Assembly (NCBI GenBank): GCA_037974665.1
Contig: CM075778.1
Span: 11,645,001-11,709,000 of the forward strand
From: Ehretia macrophylla
Lineage: Eukaryota; Streptophyta; Magnoliopsida; Boraginales; Ehretiaceae
Direction of reading: 5' to 3'
Length of the DNA: 64,000 nt
Both the position numbers and the translations under genes were made by a program. Shown here piece after piece: positions 34,950 to 46,620 of the stretch. Numbering within the stretch: the first letter of the stretch is position 1; every line of letters starts with the position of its first letter. Below the pieces are notes generated by a model. That model searched no databases, was not told where the DNA came from, and worked only from the letters and a program-made list of their open reading frames with translations.

Positions 34950-37362
34950 CATCCTTCCCTGCTTAACAGAATTGCGCCCTCGCAATTCCTTCTTTATTCT
35001 TAGGCTATTAGAGTTCAATCATCAAAGAAAATTCTCAACATATGGCTCATGATTTCACTTACTAGAGGAAGTGTTACTTCTTATTTGTAAGGCTTGTTAA
35101 ATACTGCAAAGACATTCTCTGATCATTGTGATAGTAACTCCATCATCAACCTATAAGAATACTTCTAATACCATAAAGTGGAAATAGTTTCTACACTTAT
35201 CAAATTGCCTCAAAATAGCTATCCAAGCTCTCGAAACCTATTACCTTTAAATGTTACTCAAGTGTAGCTTAATATTTCTAGCATATATATATATATATAT
35301 ATATGTCTAACTTAATCAATTACTTAAGCCAAAAACCCATTTATCACCTCTTCAGTTTAACCTTACTTGATTATCATTTCGCTAAGTTTTACCCCTTTGA
35401 AATGCTTCATTACTTATATCCTTAGGAGAACAAGCACTAAATTCTCCCTAATCATAACATTTTTGTCCTTTTTAAAACCAAACAAAGAGTCTCCTGCACG
35501 CCAAGGACACATAGAGTTCATCAAAATACCATCTAACACCAAGAGGTTTGAACTTTTATCCCTATCTTGTCACATATTTAAATTACATATAAAGCCAATA
35601 AGATACCTCACCTAACTAGGATTCTCAACTCTTTAGCACAATATAACGCTACAATTTACCAAGTAGCATCTTCAATAACACATATATCATAATCAATAAG
35701 CCATTATAGCACAATTATAGGTTACAATACCCAAGGCTAACACCTAATGTTTGGGGTTTCATTTAAGTCCAATTCACGTATATTACTTCATGTCTATTAT
35801 CCATCAAGATGTCCTAGCACTGGTAACACCTTGGTAACCGTATATGAGAATCCTGACCAAGGATATATGTAGACCTCATATTCAATAATCACCCTATTGT
35901 ACTTAACTTGTACCCCTAGGTATTCTTGCAACACTAAATATGCTAATGGTTCAAGACTTAATCGTTTTATAACTAACACAACCCATTTCATGTATAATAC
36001 ATATTTTAGTCTAAACATACTATATAACTCTTTCCTTACCAACATTCTAACTCTTTAGACACATACATTCTTACTTAGCATTCTATAAACTAATGCCTCA
36101 AGTAGGTTGGTAGTCATCAAGATTTATAACTCACCCTTAAGCATGATCATCCTTACAATTATACATATACACTATCCACATAATAATAATTCAAATTTTA
36201 TATATTGGGTAACATTAGACTACCGTTTGAAATTTCAATGCCTAGATGCAATGTCGAAATCTTAACACTAACTTAACAGAGTTATACCGTGAGGCGAAGC
36301 AAGAATTACAGGAAAAATACATAGCAAGAGGGAAATTCATCATTTATCTCATCAAAGGTCCAATTCTCCATGAATTTAAATCCATCAGAGCCCTAGATCA
36401 TTCCACCATCCGCTACACATAATCATTACAGAATTAAACTCTCAATCATAACTCTATATAACCATAAAGTCACCAACCTATGCACAACTGATGTTAACTA
36501 TAAGGGTCAAGATTAATCTTACTGACATTTTATTAATCTCCCAAGGATCCACAACATCTAACGTAACTTAATCCAATCTAAACCTTATAATCCATAGATA
36601 AATCCATAAGTGACCTTTAAAGATAGAACATCTCCAAATATATCTCAACCATTATTAGTTATTATAAATACTCCAAGATTGGGACTTACGATCCACACAA
36701 TGTCAAGGTCATTCTCGTAACCTTTTCGATTAACCAAAATAAGTGACTCGGAATATCAAATTACCTACTTCCCACGTCATATGAGAATGCCACTTTATTT
36801 GTTCCTTTAGGTGGTCCCAATATCACCATCTATTCCTACTAAGTCGAACTACTTAAATGCACCTATGTACATATATAATTCATCTCTAATATTGCTCAAG
36901 CCATTAAATCAACTTAGTCTGAAAGAAATCAACTTACATGGTCTACCCAATATCCAAACATTAATCTCACATTCAAACTCTATGAAAAGCTTAGTCCTTC
37001 ACAAAACTAAGTATTCATCTTAAGCATCACATTTATCTAGTCCTATGGATCATTGCCTATTGTTCTAGTCATTTATGACCTTAAGAGATTAGTACGGGTC
37101 AACTCACACATGCAAATATTATAATTATACCCAACATATAGATTTCATATAAGCAAGAAACAGTTATGTCATGGAAGTCACATAAGATTCACACAAGCAC
37201 GTATAGCACGTAAGTTATGTAAGCATATCAAACACATAAGTCCATGTAAGCATACATAGACTTCCAAGCATGTTCATATCCTAGGTCTTCTACCTGCAGA
37301 CCAGGGGTTCTACACCCAGCTTGCGCCTAGCTAACTAGATAAGATCTGATACCACTTAAAGG
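34950..37362 (-). other. Internal region of element D, non-coding
   Basis: About 2.4 kb between the LTRs. No open frame exceeds about 80 residues and none resembles gag or pol. It includes a short (TA)n at about 35284-35304, the primer-binding site at its right end and the polypurine tract at its left end. Confidence 0.8.
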
Positions 37363-39769
37363 TGTCACGCCCCGACCCAACCTATCGCTAGGCTAAGGCT
37401 AAAACATGACGTTCGTAACACTTATTCCTGAGATTAATAACTTAATGGTCTTAAAACCTGTGAGTATTAATTTGATAACCTTTAGATCCATTATAAATAC
37501 CATAAGAAGATTGAAAAGACTTCCAAAATTCTCCCAAAATATCGGCCTTAAAGGATTACATCACCCTATTACGTAATTACAAGACTTGAATTCATACATT
37601 CCATCATCCCAAACTTAGTTCTCATAAGATTAATAACCTAACTTAACTAGGTGTCTAATAAACCAAAAGAATATTACAACATAATCAGTTTAACAGTTTA
37701 CAAAATCATCTCTTTTCAACAAGAAGTTCATCTTCATAGGCAAGCACGTAGATCAACTACGATAGAAATCCATCACAACACATCAATATAGCTTGCAACC
37801 ACATGGGAGCTTGCTCGGCTAATCGTCACCTGAAATTATTAGAAAGAGGGGTGAGATAAATCCTCGCGTATAGCTCAGTGAGGAGGAAAACAATGAAGGT
37901 TTTTCACAAAGGTTTTATCTTTTCGTAATCAGTTTGATAAATCATGTCATGCATCTATCCACGCAAACTATCCTTAACACAAGTCTTCAATCAACAATGA
38001 GAGGGTCGAGATATACCGGCAAACCCAGAGGACCCGTCACTTCCTCTATTAATAATGGTTACAAGATATACAATCAAACTTTAGTAACATTTAACAACCT
38101 AGCTCTTCCAAGATATCACTGGGTCCCGACTCGTAGGAGGATCAATGAGTCTTGAAAGAGAAGGGACGATAACATTTGGTAGGCAAGATATACCAGCAAG
38201 CCCTACCTCTGACTGGAGGTCTCGTTACTACCTCGGTAGGCGTGATATATCGGTGAGCCCGTTGTTTCCCGGAGGTCTCGTTGCTACCGCATTCATTAAT
38301 GGTTGCAACTGACACGTGCATTTACAATTCATATACATCTACATAAGCTAGTAAGCCTAGTCAATCATATAGCACATTCGAGTACATTTTATATTTCGCA
38401 TCATGTAAACGTGCCAAGCATTTATCTTGTACTCATATGGACATATAACACATACAATATCTAGCTTGTAAAATCCTTTAGTATTGGCACATAATAACAA
38501 GAATTTACAAGTTAACAACTCAAACAATATCATTTACCAATAGCACACACTAAACATACTAAACAAATCCAATACTCCTACATTAGCCTAATTTAAGAGG
38601 TAAATTTGACTACTTTTCCAAACTCTAATTAATCTAATTTCAGTCTATAATCAAAGCTTATCGAAATTAGATAGTTCTAGAATCAAACAGAACTCAATTC
38701 GGAGTTGAATTGACTAAGATATAGCCTTTCGAAAAATACTGCGCAAAGTTGTCAAACATCCAGGCGTTATAGCCTTCATTCGGTCGCCCGGATGAAGCAG
38801 GTAACGCCCGGATGGGAGTTTTCTACCGGGCATTGTGGCTTCTATCCGGGCGACCGAATAGAGGCTGTAACGCCCGGCTAGCTAGACAGGAAAGACTCAA
38901 CTTCTACAAAAATCATCCAAACAACATTCCATTCTCCTACCAATAATCAAACAAGTTCAAGGTGGCTATTAGGCATTATACAAGAGTTCAAACTCAACGA
39001 AAACCACCCCACCTCAACAATCAATAATCACCCAATTAAAATTCCTAGATCTACAACACAAAATACTCAACCTTCTCATCATCCAAGCTTTTATATGCAA
39101 GCTATCACAAGATTAACACCAAATGAACATTAATAAACTTGAATGAATCTTTTAAAACTATTTATGAAAAATCCTTCACCTTAGCTTTGTGATTGAATGC
39201 AAGAAATGGTGCTAGGAAGCTTGAAGATGACTTGAAATGCCTCCCCTCTTCCTTCTACTTCCCTTTTCTTTCTTCTTTCTCTCATTTCTATGGTTGAAAA
39301 TCTGAGTGTGTGTTGTGTGTGTGTCGTGTGGGTGTGTGTGTTGTAGTATTTTTGTGTGTGTGGGTGGTGTGGTATATGTTGAATGGGTGAATGTGTATTG
39401 GTGTATGTTTGTGTGTTGTAGTGTTTTAGTGTGTGTGGATAGATAATATCTAAATTGCCTAATGATGATAGTGCCCTCCTACTAGATTGTGTTTTACTAT
39501 TTTGCGATCCTAGTGTTAATTCTAATTGTTTTACTTCTAGTTTAGTTACTCTAACTAGGTATTGAACTAGATAGGTTATAATTACTAGCTACGCTATATT
39601 AATTATCCAAATGCACGTTAACCAATGCAATGCAAGTAAATCGAGACAAATGCACGTTAAATGATGTAAATATACATTAATTGATATAAATGCATATTAA
39701 ATGATGCTAAATTATATGAAATGTTATAAAATGCATATGGGCTCTATACTGGCTCGGTACGGGGTCTCA
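37363..39769 (-). repeat. 5' LTR of element D
   Basis: 2,407 bp. It is longer than the left LTR mainly through an extra short insertion near 38470-38490 and a different length of the (GT)n region at 39302-39436. Confidence 0.9.
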
Positions 39770-39774
39770 TATAT

Positions 39775-39903
39775 ATCCATATAAGTCAATTGCTCAGCCA
39801 AAATGCTCATTTCTAAAATGTGCTCTCGTACCCACTAATTCTATCATACCTATTAGTTGTCAAGGTTGTCATAAGCGTACCTGCTAGTGCTAATAAAATA
39901 TTT
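39775..39903 (-). pseudogene. Gag middle fragment of element C between D and E
   Basis: The minus strand reads LAGTLMTTLT and VREHILEMSILAEQLTY with a one-base frame change between them. Both blocks belong to the middle of copia gag. The fragment links the N-terminal piece (past E) to TISES (past D), showing that D and E are two separate insertions in one gag gene. Confidence 0.75.
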
Positions 39904-41325
39904 TGATGATAACTAAAATCCTATTTAAGCTCTTAATAGTTGACTAATCCTTTATTATGCTTGAGATTATTTGAATATGATTACTTAAAGTAACCAAAAG
40001 ATAAAGACACCATGAAGCCTTATCAAACTCGTGTTGAAGCTACAATATCAAAATGGATGAACAATCTTGGTGAAGATCTTGAGGCCTTGTAAGTTCAATG
40101 TATATGAAGATCTCACCTTGCAAAGTGAATAAAAGATTGAAGAGAGAGTCATAAGGATGGAGACGTAGCGTCATAAGGGATAGCGGCATTCAAAATGTGG
40201 AATGAACTTAAGATGCTTGGTAAAGCTCAAAATAATTTTGAATCTCTTTTTGAAAAATGCTTTTTACTTGTTTCAAAATATTTTGAGAATCAACTTGATC
40301 TTTTAAAAATGTTTTAACATTCTGTTTAAAATTATTCTTATGGCCAAAAAGTGATTTCAAAGATAGTGCGGATTTAAGTGCTTAAATTGTGTTCAAAATA
40401 GCTTAGCTTGTTCTGGTTGTGAAACTGGACATGTCGGTTGAGCAAAGCTGGTCAAGGAAGTCGACCGACTTGTACAGAGAGCTTCAATACCAAGCTAGTC
40501 AAGCAATGTCAAGTGAAGTACTCAACTGGCATTTTCTGACATTGTTGGTCAAGTAATACCGGGAGAATTAGTCAACTGGTTTGTCAATCGGCTTTTGAAA
40601 AATATAGTCCATAACTAGCTGATAAAATGGGTTTCTATATATTTTCAAACACTCAATTTATACAATTTACCTCTTCTATCAAGAAGCAATTGATCCTAAG
40701 CTTTCATATCATTCAAAGCACATTGCACACACATTTATTGAGTTTTAACTTGCAAATAATTAAACATTCAAGAGAGCTTTAATTGTAATCATTCTACTCT
40801 TGGGGAGATACTTATTGTACTCATTTATATTTTAATCCTTCTTGTAAACAAAAACTCTAGAGCTATATTTGAGAGATTCATTGTATAGGAGATTATTGAG
40901 AAGTCTTCTCTGTGGACTTAAATAAGTGAAGAGACTTGTACTACTCTTGTGGACTCAATATTGTTGAAAAGTCTTTTTTGTTGAGTCAAAGAAGTGAAAA
41001 GGCTTGTACTACTCTTGTGGACTCAAGTTATAAGATTGGTTTGTGCTTCACCAACTTTTGAAGAAGCAACTCTAGTGGACCTAGTGAAAATCGTAAGAGG
41101 AGAAGAACTTAGGTGGTGGATGTAGATTAGCGAACCTGCTAAAAATCGTTGTGTTCGTTCTCTTTCTCTTACTCTCTTTACTTTCATATATTGTGTCTTG
41201 CTTGTGTTTGATAAATTGCAAAAGTGAAACTTTGTAGTCTATTTGTTGTATCTTGGGCAATTTAAATTGGTAGTGATTTGATAATCTACTTAATTCACCC
41301 CCTCTTAAGTATATTTGCCTTAACA
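39904..41325 (-). mobile_element. Element E: solo LTR of a SIRE-type copia element
   Basis: On the minus strand the block starts TGTTAAGGCAAATATAC then AAGAGGGGGTGAATTAAG and ends near GTTATCATCA. These ends and the 1.4-kb length fit LTRs of the SIRE/Maximus copia lineage. No internal domain accompanies it. It splits gag of element C. Flanks are only near-matches (atttt on the left, atttc on the right), so the left end is uncertain by a few bases. An LTR-LTR recombination product is the usual origin. Confidence 0.7.
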
Positions 41326-41605
41326 ATTTCTCAAAGGATGCTAAGTATCCACATGCATTCTCTGAAGCAGGAATTGATTTGCAGATGTTTTTAGCAAACT
41401 TGTTCTTTGCAATCATAAGGCTCATTTGATTTGAATGCTTCCATTTTTCATAAAGAGTTCTTTTCTCAGTCTTGCTTTCTTGAGTAGGTTGTTTTGGCTC
41501 ATCCATCCAGAGACACAAGTCTAACTCCAAACAACCCAAAGAAATAATGAGTTGTTCATACCAATGAGAATAGTTGGAACCATTCAATTCATGAATATTA
41601 GACAT
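41326..41605 (-). pseudogene. Gag N-terminal part of element C
   Basis: The frame from the ATG at 41605 begins MSNIHELNGSNYSHW, the usual start of copia gag (NGxNYxxW), and runs to YLASFEK. It stops at 41325, where solo LTR E begins. The continuation (TLMTTLT, then VREHILEMS) is found at 39775-39903, on the other side of E. Confidence 0.85.
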
Positions 41606-42047
41606 GTTTTTGGACAAAGACGCTAGAGTAATAGCTGAAAAACAGGGCATGCCATGAGTAAACAAATTCAATAAGCAAACTAGCGTATCATTGCATCAAC
41701 CTTGGATCAAAAGTAATATAGTAATAATTCACTTTTCTAACTGTAATTTAAATTGTCGTTTACCTTTGGGTAAAATGATAATTTAATTTTTTAATCTTAT
41801 TGTAGAAATTATAAAATCCCTTTGAATAATTTTATAACCCCAGAATTATACTAAAACTCATTTAATCAACCAGAATATGATATTATATCACTTTGGTGAT
41901 AACAAATCATTTTTTTTAAACATGCCGTCATAGAAGATTGATCAACAAATGGCATATATTTATTTATACACATATGTGAAGAAAATAAAGTTTAAAAGAA
42001 TATAATGATCCATAATAACAATATTTTAACCTTGCTCTGATACTACA

Positions 42048-42758
42048 TGTAAACTTTTATTTAGAATCTTAGAAATTATATTTTGCATCATATAATAAAC
42101 AAAATAGACATATATTACCTAATGCCATTGAAACAATAAAACTTTAGAATATACCAAGAGTTTGTATACTTGATTAGAAGTTTCGCACACCAAGAGCACG
42201 AACAAGCACGATCAAGGAACCTAGATAATAAGTCAATATTCTAAATATATAGTTGTTAAGTTCCAAGAGACTTGGAACTGTAGCTCTTAAGTGTTCTCTC
42301 CCCTAAATCCATCCTTATGTTTGTTAGTGATGTGATCAATAAACTTGTAATTATATATGTGTGTGAGTGAAGAGAGAACAAGAGTCCTTTATATAATATT
42401 CTTCCAATTAATTTCACCCATCACAGAGTTAATTAGAAATAATCACCTTCTCATGAACCCATTAACCTCAAATGTAGGCTATAATGAACCCACTAACCCC
42501 ACTAAGTTATGCCATGATGTATGAGAATAATGAGCCTACTAAACCTACTAAGTGTACCATAATATAGAGTCATAATATTGGTGAATTCAATATTGCATTA
42601 GATGCATTGACACTTCATATTCCTTTTATTTTTTCATGAATCCACTAACAGCAGTGCAAGAGGTTGCAAATGATTTTATGACTTTGATTATTGAACCATC
42701 ACTATTTTGAATATATTTTTATGTGGTCATGAAGGTATATTATATATATTTTCTTACA
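42048..42758 (-). repeat. 5' LTR of element C
   Basis: 711-bp LTR, plus-strand start tgtaaac and end cttaca. It is the uninterrupted copy and carries the same blocks as the split left LTR (for example accaagagtttgtatac in both copies). Confidence 0.9.
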
Positions 42759-44240
42759 TGTAGCACACTTGTGACATAATTTATGCTTAGTAAAAAAGCA
42801 AGAGTTTATGGTATATAGCATTTTGTTGAGGCAGCTTATGCAATTTTTCATCTTAGAAAGTATTGAAACTTTTATGACCCTAAGGGGTAGGTTAAACCCT
42901 TTGTTGATGCTACAGTAAGATTGGAAACAATGATGGAGATGTTTCAACTGTGGTGTATATGTTATACGGCACTTTTAATGTTATCTCAAGTTCCTCAAAT
43001 TTGTGATTGATGACACAAATGCTTTCGGCTCTTAATTTATGTAGCAAAAAATTATTAATAAGTTGTACATATAGTGCATGAGCAGAAGACCTCTTGAAAC
43101 AAGGTTAACTAGTTTGCCTTCATCTGTGTCTATGATCCTCAGATGGGCTAACCAAAGAGGAATATCAAAATTTGCAACGTGTTTATTCTAGTCATGAATG
43201 ATCCATCAAAGGATTTTTAGAACTTTAGATACTATAGTAGTTTGCATTGTTTCTTCTATTCTCTATCTTTTTGAAAGTTCTTTGATCAGTCTAGTCACTC
43301 ACATAGTTAGTGAGACCCACCCATTCGGAATCACCGAATATGCATTCTGTTTATTTTGTGTCTTTTTGCAATGCTATTGAGGAAAATGGCTAGACGTATT
43401 ATAAATATTAAGTACTATGTGAACATATATTTCTTATGAGGTGTGATAGAAATGATTAAATTTTCAGCTTTTGGTTCTAAGTATTGTTTTTCTCTAACTA
43501 GTAGTGGATGTCTCCTGGATATAATTTATGAATCAGCTGGATTGTTGATGGTGGTATTGTGACCTCTTATCTGTGATTGTGGACAAGCCTAACTTCTTCT
43601 ATCGTAAATGTCACAGTTTTCTTGTAGGTTCTGTCTTGCATTAAATCTATGCCCTAGCATGTTTGCAGTAGCTATTCTGTTCTGCTTATTTGCTGTTGAT
43701 ACTTTGCTTAGACAACGCGAGAGAATTTGGTTCACTAATTCTCGATTTTTGGTGAGTTTGCAGGCACAAAAATAGTTAATCTCAATGAAGTTTTGCAGGC
43801 ACTAAAATAGCAATATAAGAGCAAAGAAACCCCTGTTTCTGACGGCTCATTAAGGTTGATTCGTAATCATCTTCTGGATAAAACAATCTGGTAGCAGCCT
43901 GGAAATGCAAGCGAACTGGTATGGATGTGTGTGTCCTAAATGATTATTATTGTCTGAAATGGAATGTTGGGTTCTCAATGGTTTACTAATCTCTGAGGAC
44001 TTAAAATTACAGAACTTCGGTTTTGAGCGTAATTTCTTTGCATTTGTGTTGGTGCTTCCTGCATTCGGGCGATTATGCATAAGAAATGCACTAAAGACTT
44101 GCTGCCTTCCTGTCCAATATGCTACTAGCAAACCTGTTCAAACAAATACGTGCTAGTTTCTTTTTAGCTGTTGAGGGCGATTTGCTGCTTCGTATTTTGA
44201 ATGCGTCTTTCTTTTTTTGGCCAACTACGGGAATTTATAT
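42759..44240. other. Unassigned sequence right of element C
   Basis: About 1.5 kb without a recognisable gene. A minus-strand frame at 42947-42760 is Cys-rich (NCISCLNK, LCHKCAT) and would continue across the C insertion into 19354, but no family is recognised. A short direct repeat ttgcaggcac occurs near 43769 and 43793. Confidence 0.45.
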
Positions 44241-44244
44241 ATAA

Positions 44245-44700
44245 TCAACCAACCCCAGCAGGGGCAAAGTGATTTACAACTACAGCTAGGAGTTGCTGCA
44301 GTTCAAAACGAATACAGGGAAACCGATATACAGGTAGTCTAAGTGCATTACGTTCAGGAGATATCCAATCAGCTGGAAAATTGGCATGTCTTGGAACAAA
44401 ATGGAATGAGAAGCCAGGATAACACAAAGAGATGGCTCGGATAAAGTTGCCATTCGGTGAAAGTCACAGGTTGTGAAACAGCCTGGCTAAGAGCTCAATT
44501 GTTAGACTCAAGGTGAGCAATGGAAAGTCACGAGCCTGCTCCCCGAAGAGCCAGGGGTTCAGCCTGAAAGGCATCAGATACCCAACAGCGATGCGCAAAG
44601 CCAAACACCAAACAATATATGGTTCTGCAAGCTACATAACCTGGGCATCACCGAGGGAATGTTGGATTTCCAATGCTGTTTACCAGCACCATATGTGAGA
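44245..44700 (-). pseudogene. Decayed RNase H-like (RVT_3 type) fragment
   Basis: On the minus strand the end of the segment reads FHFVPRHANFPADWIS, resembling the F-x-x-V-P-R-x-x-N-x-x-A-D-W block at the end of plant RNase H-like domains of non-LTR retroelements and their host relatives. About 90 residues upstream, in a different frame, ESNN and SLGDAQV resemble the middle of the same domain. Stops and frame changes abound. It lies in the region downstream of the trihelix gene. Confidence 0.4.
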
Positions 44701-45290
44701 GATTCCAGCTTCTGCTATCGATTACAGTTCTTGATTACCTTTCTTTATCAATTTTTGCAGATTATATATACCAATAGTATTGCGATTTGGTAGACCTTCT
44801 TGTTCGAACCATCCAGGCTCCCAGCAGTCAAATACAGAACACTGCACCAAGAAGCTATGCCTACAAGGATGTAAACTGATGATACTACTGAATGAGATCA
44901 TAACACGGCAAAATGAGTAACCGAAGCACTTATTTTCACTTCCATGGTTTCTAAATTTTCTTCCCATAGAAAATGAAAGTGACTTCAGAAAATTGCAGGG
45001 TACTAGTTTCAACAAAACTGAAGTAATATAGAATGCAAGTAACAATACACATTCACTAGCAATTTAGCTTTGTTGGCCACAACAATCAATCAACTTCTTT
45101 TCAGCATCAAATAATTTTTTCTTTGAAAGATTGACATAAGTTGAATTTTGTTACAGGGAAAGGAGGAGCTGAACTCAACCTAAGCATTACAAGTAATCCA
45201 ATTCAGATACACAAGTTTCTCCTCCGCGACACGGGTCCTTCACCCATACAAGTAAATAGAGAGGAATGTAATCTAATCTACTTTAAAATC

Positions 45291-46478
45291 TCAATTACTA
45301 CTATCACCATGGTTATTATTGTTGCTGGTGGTGTTATTGTTATTGATATGATGATTACTATTATTCCCAACTCTTCTATTATTATGCTGCTTCAGCTTTG
45401 AAAGCTCCATTTGTGTCTTCATAAAGAACTGCATTCTCTGCAACTCGAGTTCTTTCGCAAACTTCATCCTCTGCTTCTCCATCTCCACCAACTGCTGCAG
45501 CTTCGAAGACTCTGCTTGCTCGTATGCTTCCCCGAATTTCAGTATCGCCATTGTCAACTCCCTCACCGAATTCCCCCAACTCCTCTCCTTCCCATTTCCA
45601 CCATTCCCGTTCTTACCTTTATTCACCCCACCCCTATATCCACTCGGATTCATCATTTCCCTTCTAATCCTCTCCCTCTTCGGCTCCGGTGGAAAACCAT
45701 CACTCGAGTCCCGAGACTGTTCCGGCCCTGGCTCAGACTCATCCGAATCAGTATCCATATCCACCGGAGCCTTCCTTTTAAACTGCATCTTCGGATTCGG
45801 ATTCGGATTCGGCTTAAACTGAGACTGAAAGTTTTCGGGTTGTTTAAAATGTGGGATTGACATTGGTCTAACTCCTACTGGTATTCCCATCGGTACATTC
45901 TTGGCACCCGAGAACCCGACAGGAACCGGGCTAACGGACGGCCCAGCCCGGCCAGAAACCAGGGCATTAATTTTGGCAGTGGGTCCGATCAATTCATCAA
46001 GCCGTTGAAAGAGCGGCCACCGGCTCGGGCCACATCCGGCGGCGATCTTCTGCTTCTCGGTTTTGTACTTCTTCTTGACAGTATCGATCCGATTCTTGCA
46101 TTGAACATCCGTTTTCGGGGTTTTCCTATAATCATCTCGGCTGCTAACTATGTCCGCTACTTCTTTCCAATGCTTTTGCTTCAAATTCCCTCTGCTCAGC
46201 TCCAAATACCTCTCCCCCCACGCGTCGATTAACACCGACGTCGCGCCTTCACTCCAACAGTCCTCCCTTCCACCACCCGTCGTCGTGTTGCTACCACCAC
46301 CCGATCTCGGCTGGTCAACAGGTAAGGCTAGGGTTAACGCGTTTTGAGGTGGCGGCGGCGCTGCAGCGACTGTCACCGTTATTCTCCCGTTCGATCGCGA
46401 CGGCGGCGGAGGCGAAGGAGACAACGGAGATCCGGTGCCTCCGGAAGGGTGCGACATGATCTCTTCGTCGTCTTCCAT
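45291..46478 (-). CDS. Trihelix transcription factor, SIP1/ASIL-like clade
   Basis: Single-exon frame of 395 residues starting [13 protein letters not shown]. After a Pro/Ser-rich N-terminus, residues 72-163 form a trihelix (GT) DNA-binding domain: [44 protein letters not shown] and [15 protein letters not shown], with Trp75, Trp87 and Trp104 as the helix-core residues. Residues 265-275 ([10 protein letters not shown]) look like a nuclear localisation signal. Residues 304-365 form a long Glu/Lys/Gln-rich helix ([10 protein letters not shown] to ELSKLKQ), the conserved C-terminal coiled coil of the clade, and the tail is Asn-rich. Relatives include Arabidopsis ASIL1/2, ENAP1/2 and tobacco NtSIP1, nuclear regulators, some of them repressors. 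The length and lack of introns fit the family. Confidence 0.93.
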   Translation of the reverse strand: MEDDEEIMSHPSGGTGSPLSPSPPPPSRSNGRITVTVAAAPPPPQNALTLALPVDQPRSGGGSNTTTGGGREDCWSEGATSVLIDAWGERYLELSRGNLKQKHWKEVADIVSSRDDYRKTPKTDVQCKNRIDTVKKKYKTEKQKIAAGCGPSRWPLFQRLDELIGPTAKINALVSGRAGPSVSPVPVGFSGAKNVPMGIPVGVRPMSIPHFKQPENFQSQFKPNPNPNPKMQFKRKAPVDMDTDSDESEPGPEQSRDSSDGFPPEPKRERIRREMMNPSGYRGGVNKGKNGNGGNGKERSWGNSVRELTMAILKFGEAYEQAESSKLQQLVEMEKQRMKFAKELELQRMQFFMKTQMELSKLKQHNNRRVGNNSNHHINNNNTTSNNNNHGDSSN

Positions 46479-46620
46479 TCCCGGTTTTGGTTCTCGCTAT
46501 CCTGCGCCGGTGTGCGTAGGCTAACACCGATCTGAAAGAAAAAAAAAGAGAGAAGTTTTTGTTTTCTAGAGAGAGAAAATAAATAGAGAGAGAGAGAGAG
46601 AAATAATGACGGAAAACGTT
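46479..46620 (-). promoter_or_regulatory. Leader and core-promoter region of the trihelix gene
   Basis: On the minus strand, immediately upstream of the ATG, are a CT-rich leader and a pure (CT)n run (46584-46601). TATTTATTTT lies beside it near 46570-46582 and could act as a TATA element. CT-rich leaders are common in plant genes. The start site is not known. Confidence 0.45.

Larger units (their letters stand above)
32596..39769 (-). mobile_element. Element D: large non-coding LTR element (LARD-like) nested in gag of C
   Basis: Two long direct repeats (32596-34949 and 37363-39769) flank 2.4 kb without coding potential. The TSD tatat is perfect (32591-32595 and 39770-39774). LTR ends, read on the minus strand, are TGAGACCCCG and GGGCGTGACA. 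Nine bases after the 5' LTR is TGGTATCAGA (initiator-Met type site). The purine-rich AAGCAGGGAAGGATG precedes the 3' LTR. Long LTRs with a non-coding interior define LARDs; the termini resemble plant gypsy elements of the Tekay type, which would supply proteins in trans. Lineage is inference. Confidence 0.9.
19355..42758 (-). mobile_element. Element C: Ty1/copia element expanded to 23.4 kb by nested insertions
   Basis: The right (5') LTR is 42048-42758. The left (3') LTR starts at 19355, is split at 19378 by element B and resumes at 28032-28737. The TSD tgtag is perfect (19350-19354 and 42759-42763). On the minus strand the 5' LTR is followed by GTATCAGAGC (initiator-Met type primer-binding site), and AAGTGGGAGAA precedes the 3' LTR. 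Removing B, D and E leaves a copia element of about 6 kb with gag, protease, integrase, RT and RNase H remnants in the standard order. Confidence 0.92.

Noticed and set aside
42702-42947. Cys-rich minus-strand frame as a host zinc-finger gene
   Set aside because: Half of it lies within the LTR of element C, the remainder has no recognisable zinc-finger spacing, and no exon context supports it.
45411-45860. Plus-strand 149-residue frame opposite the trihelix gene
   Set aside because: It is the antisense shadow of the trihelix coding region, with Leu/His/Arg-biased composition and no motifs.
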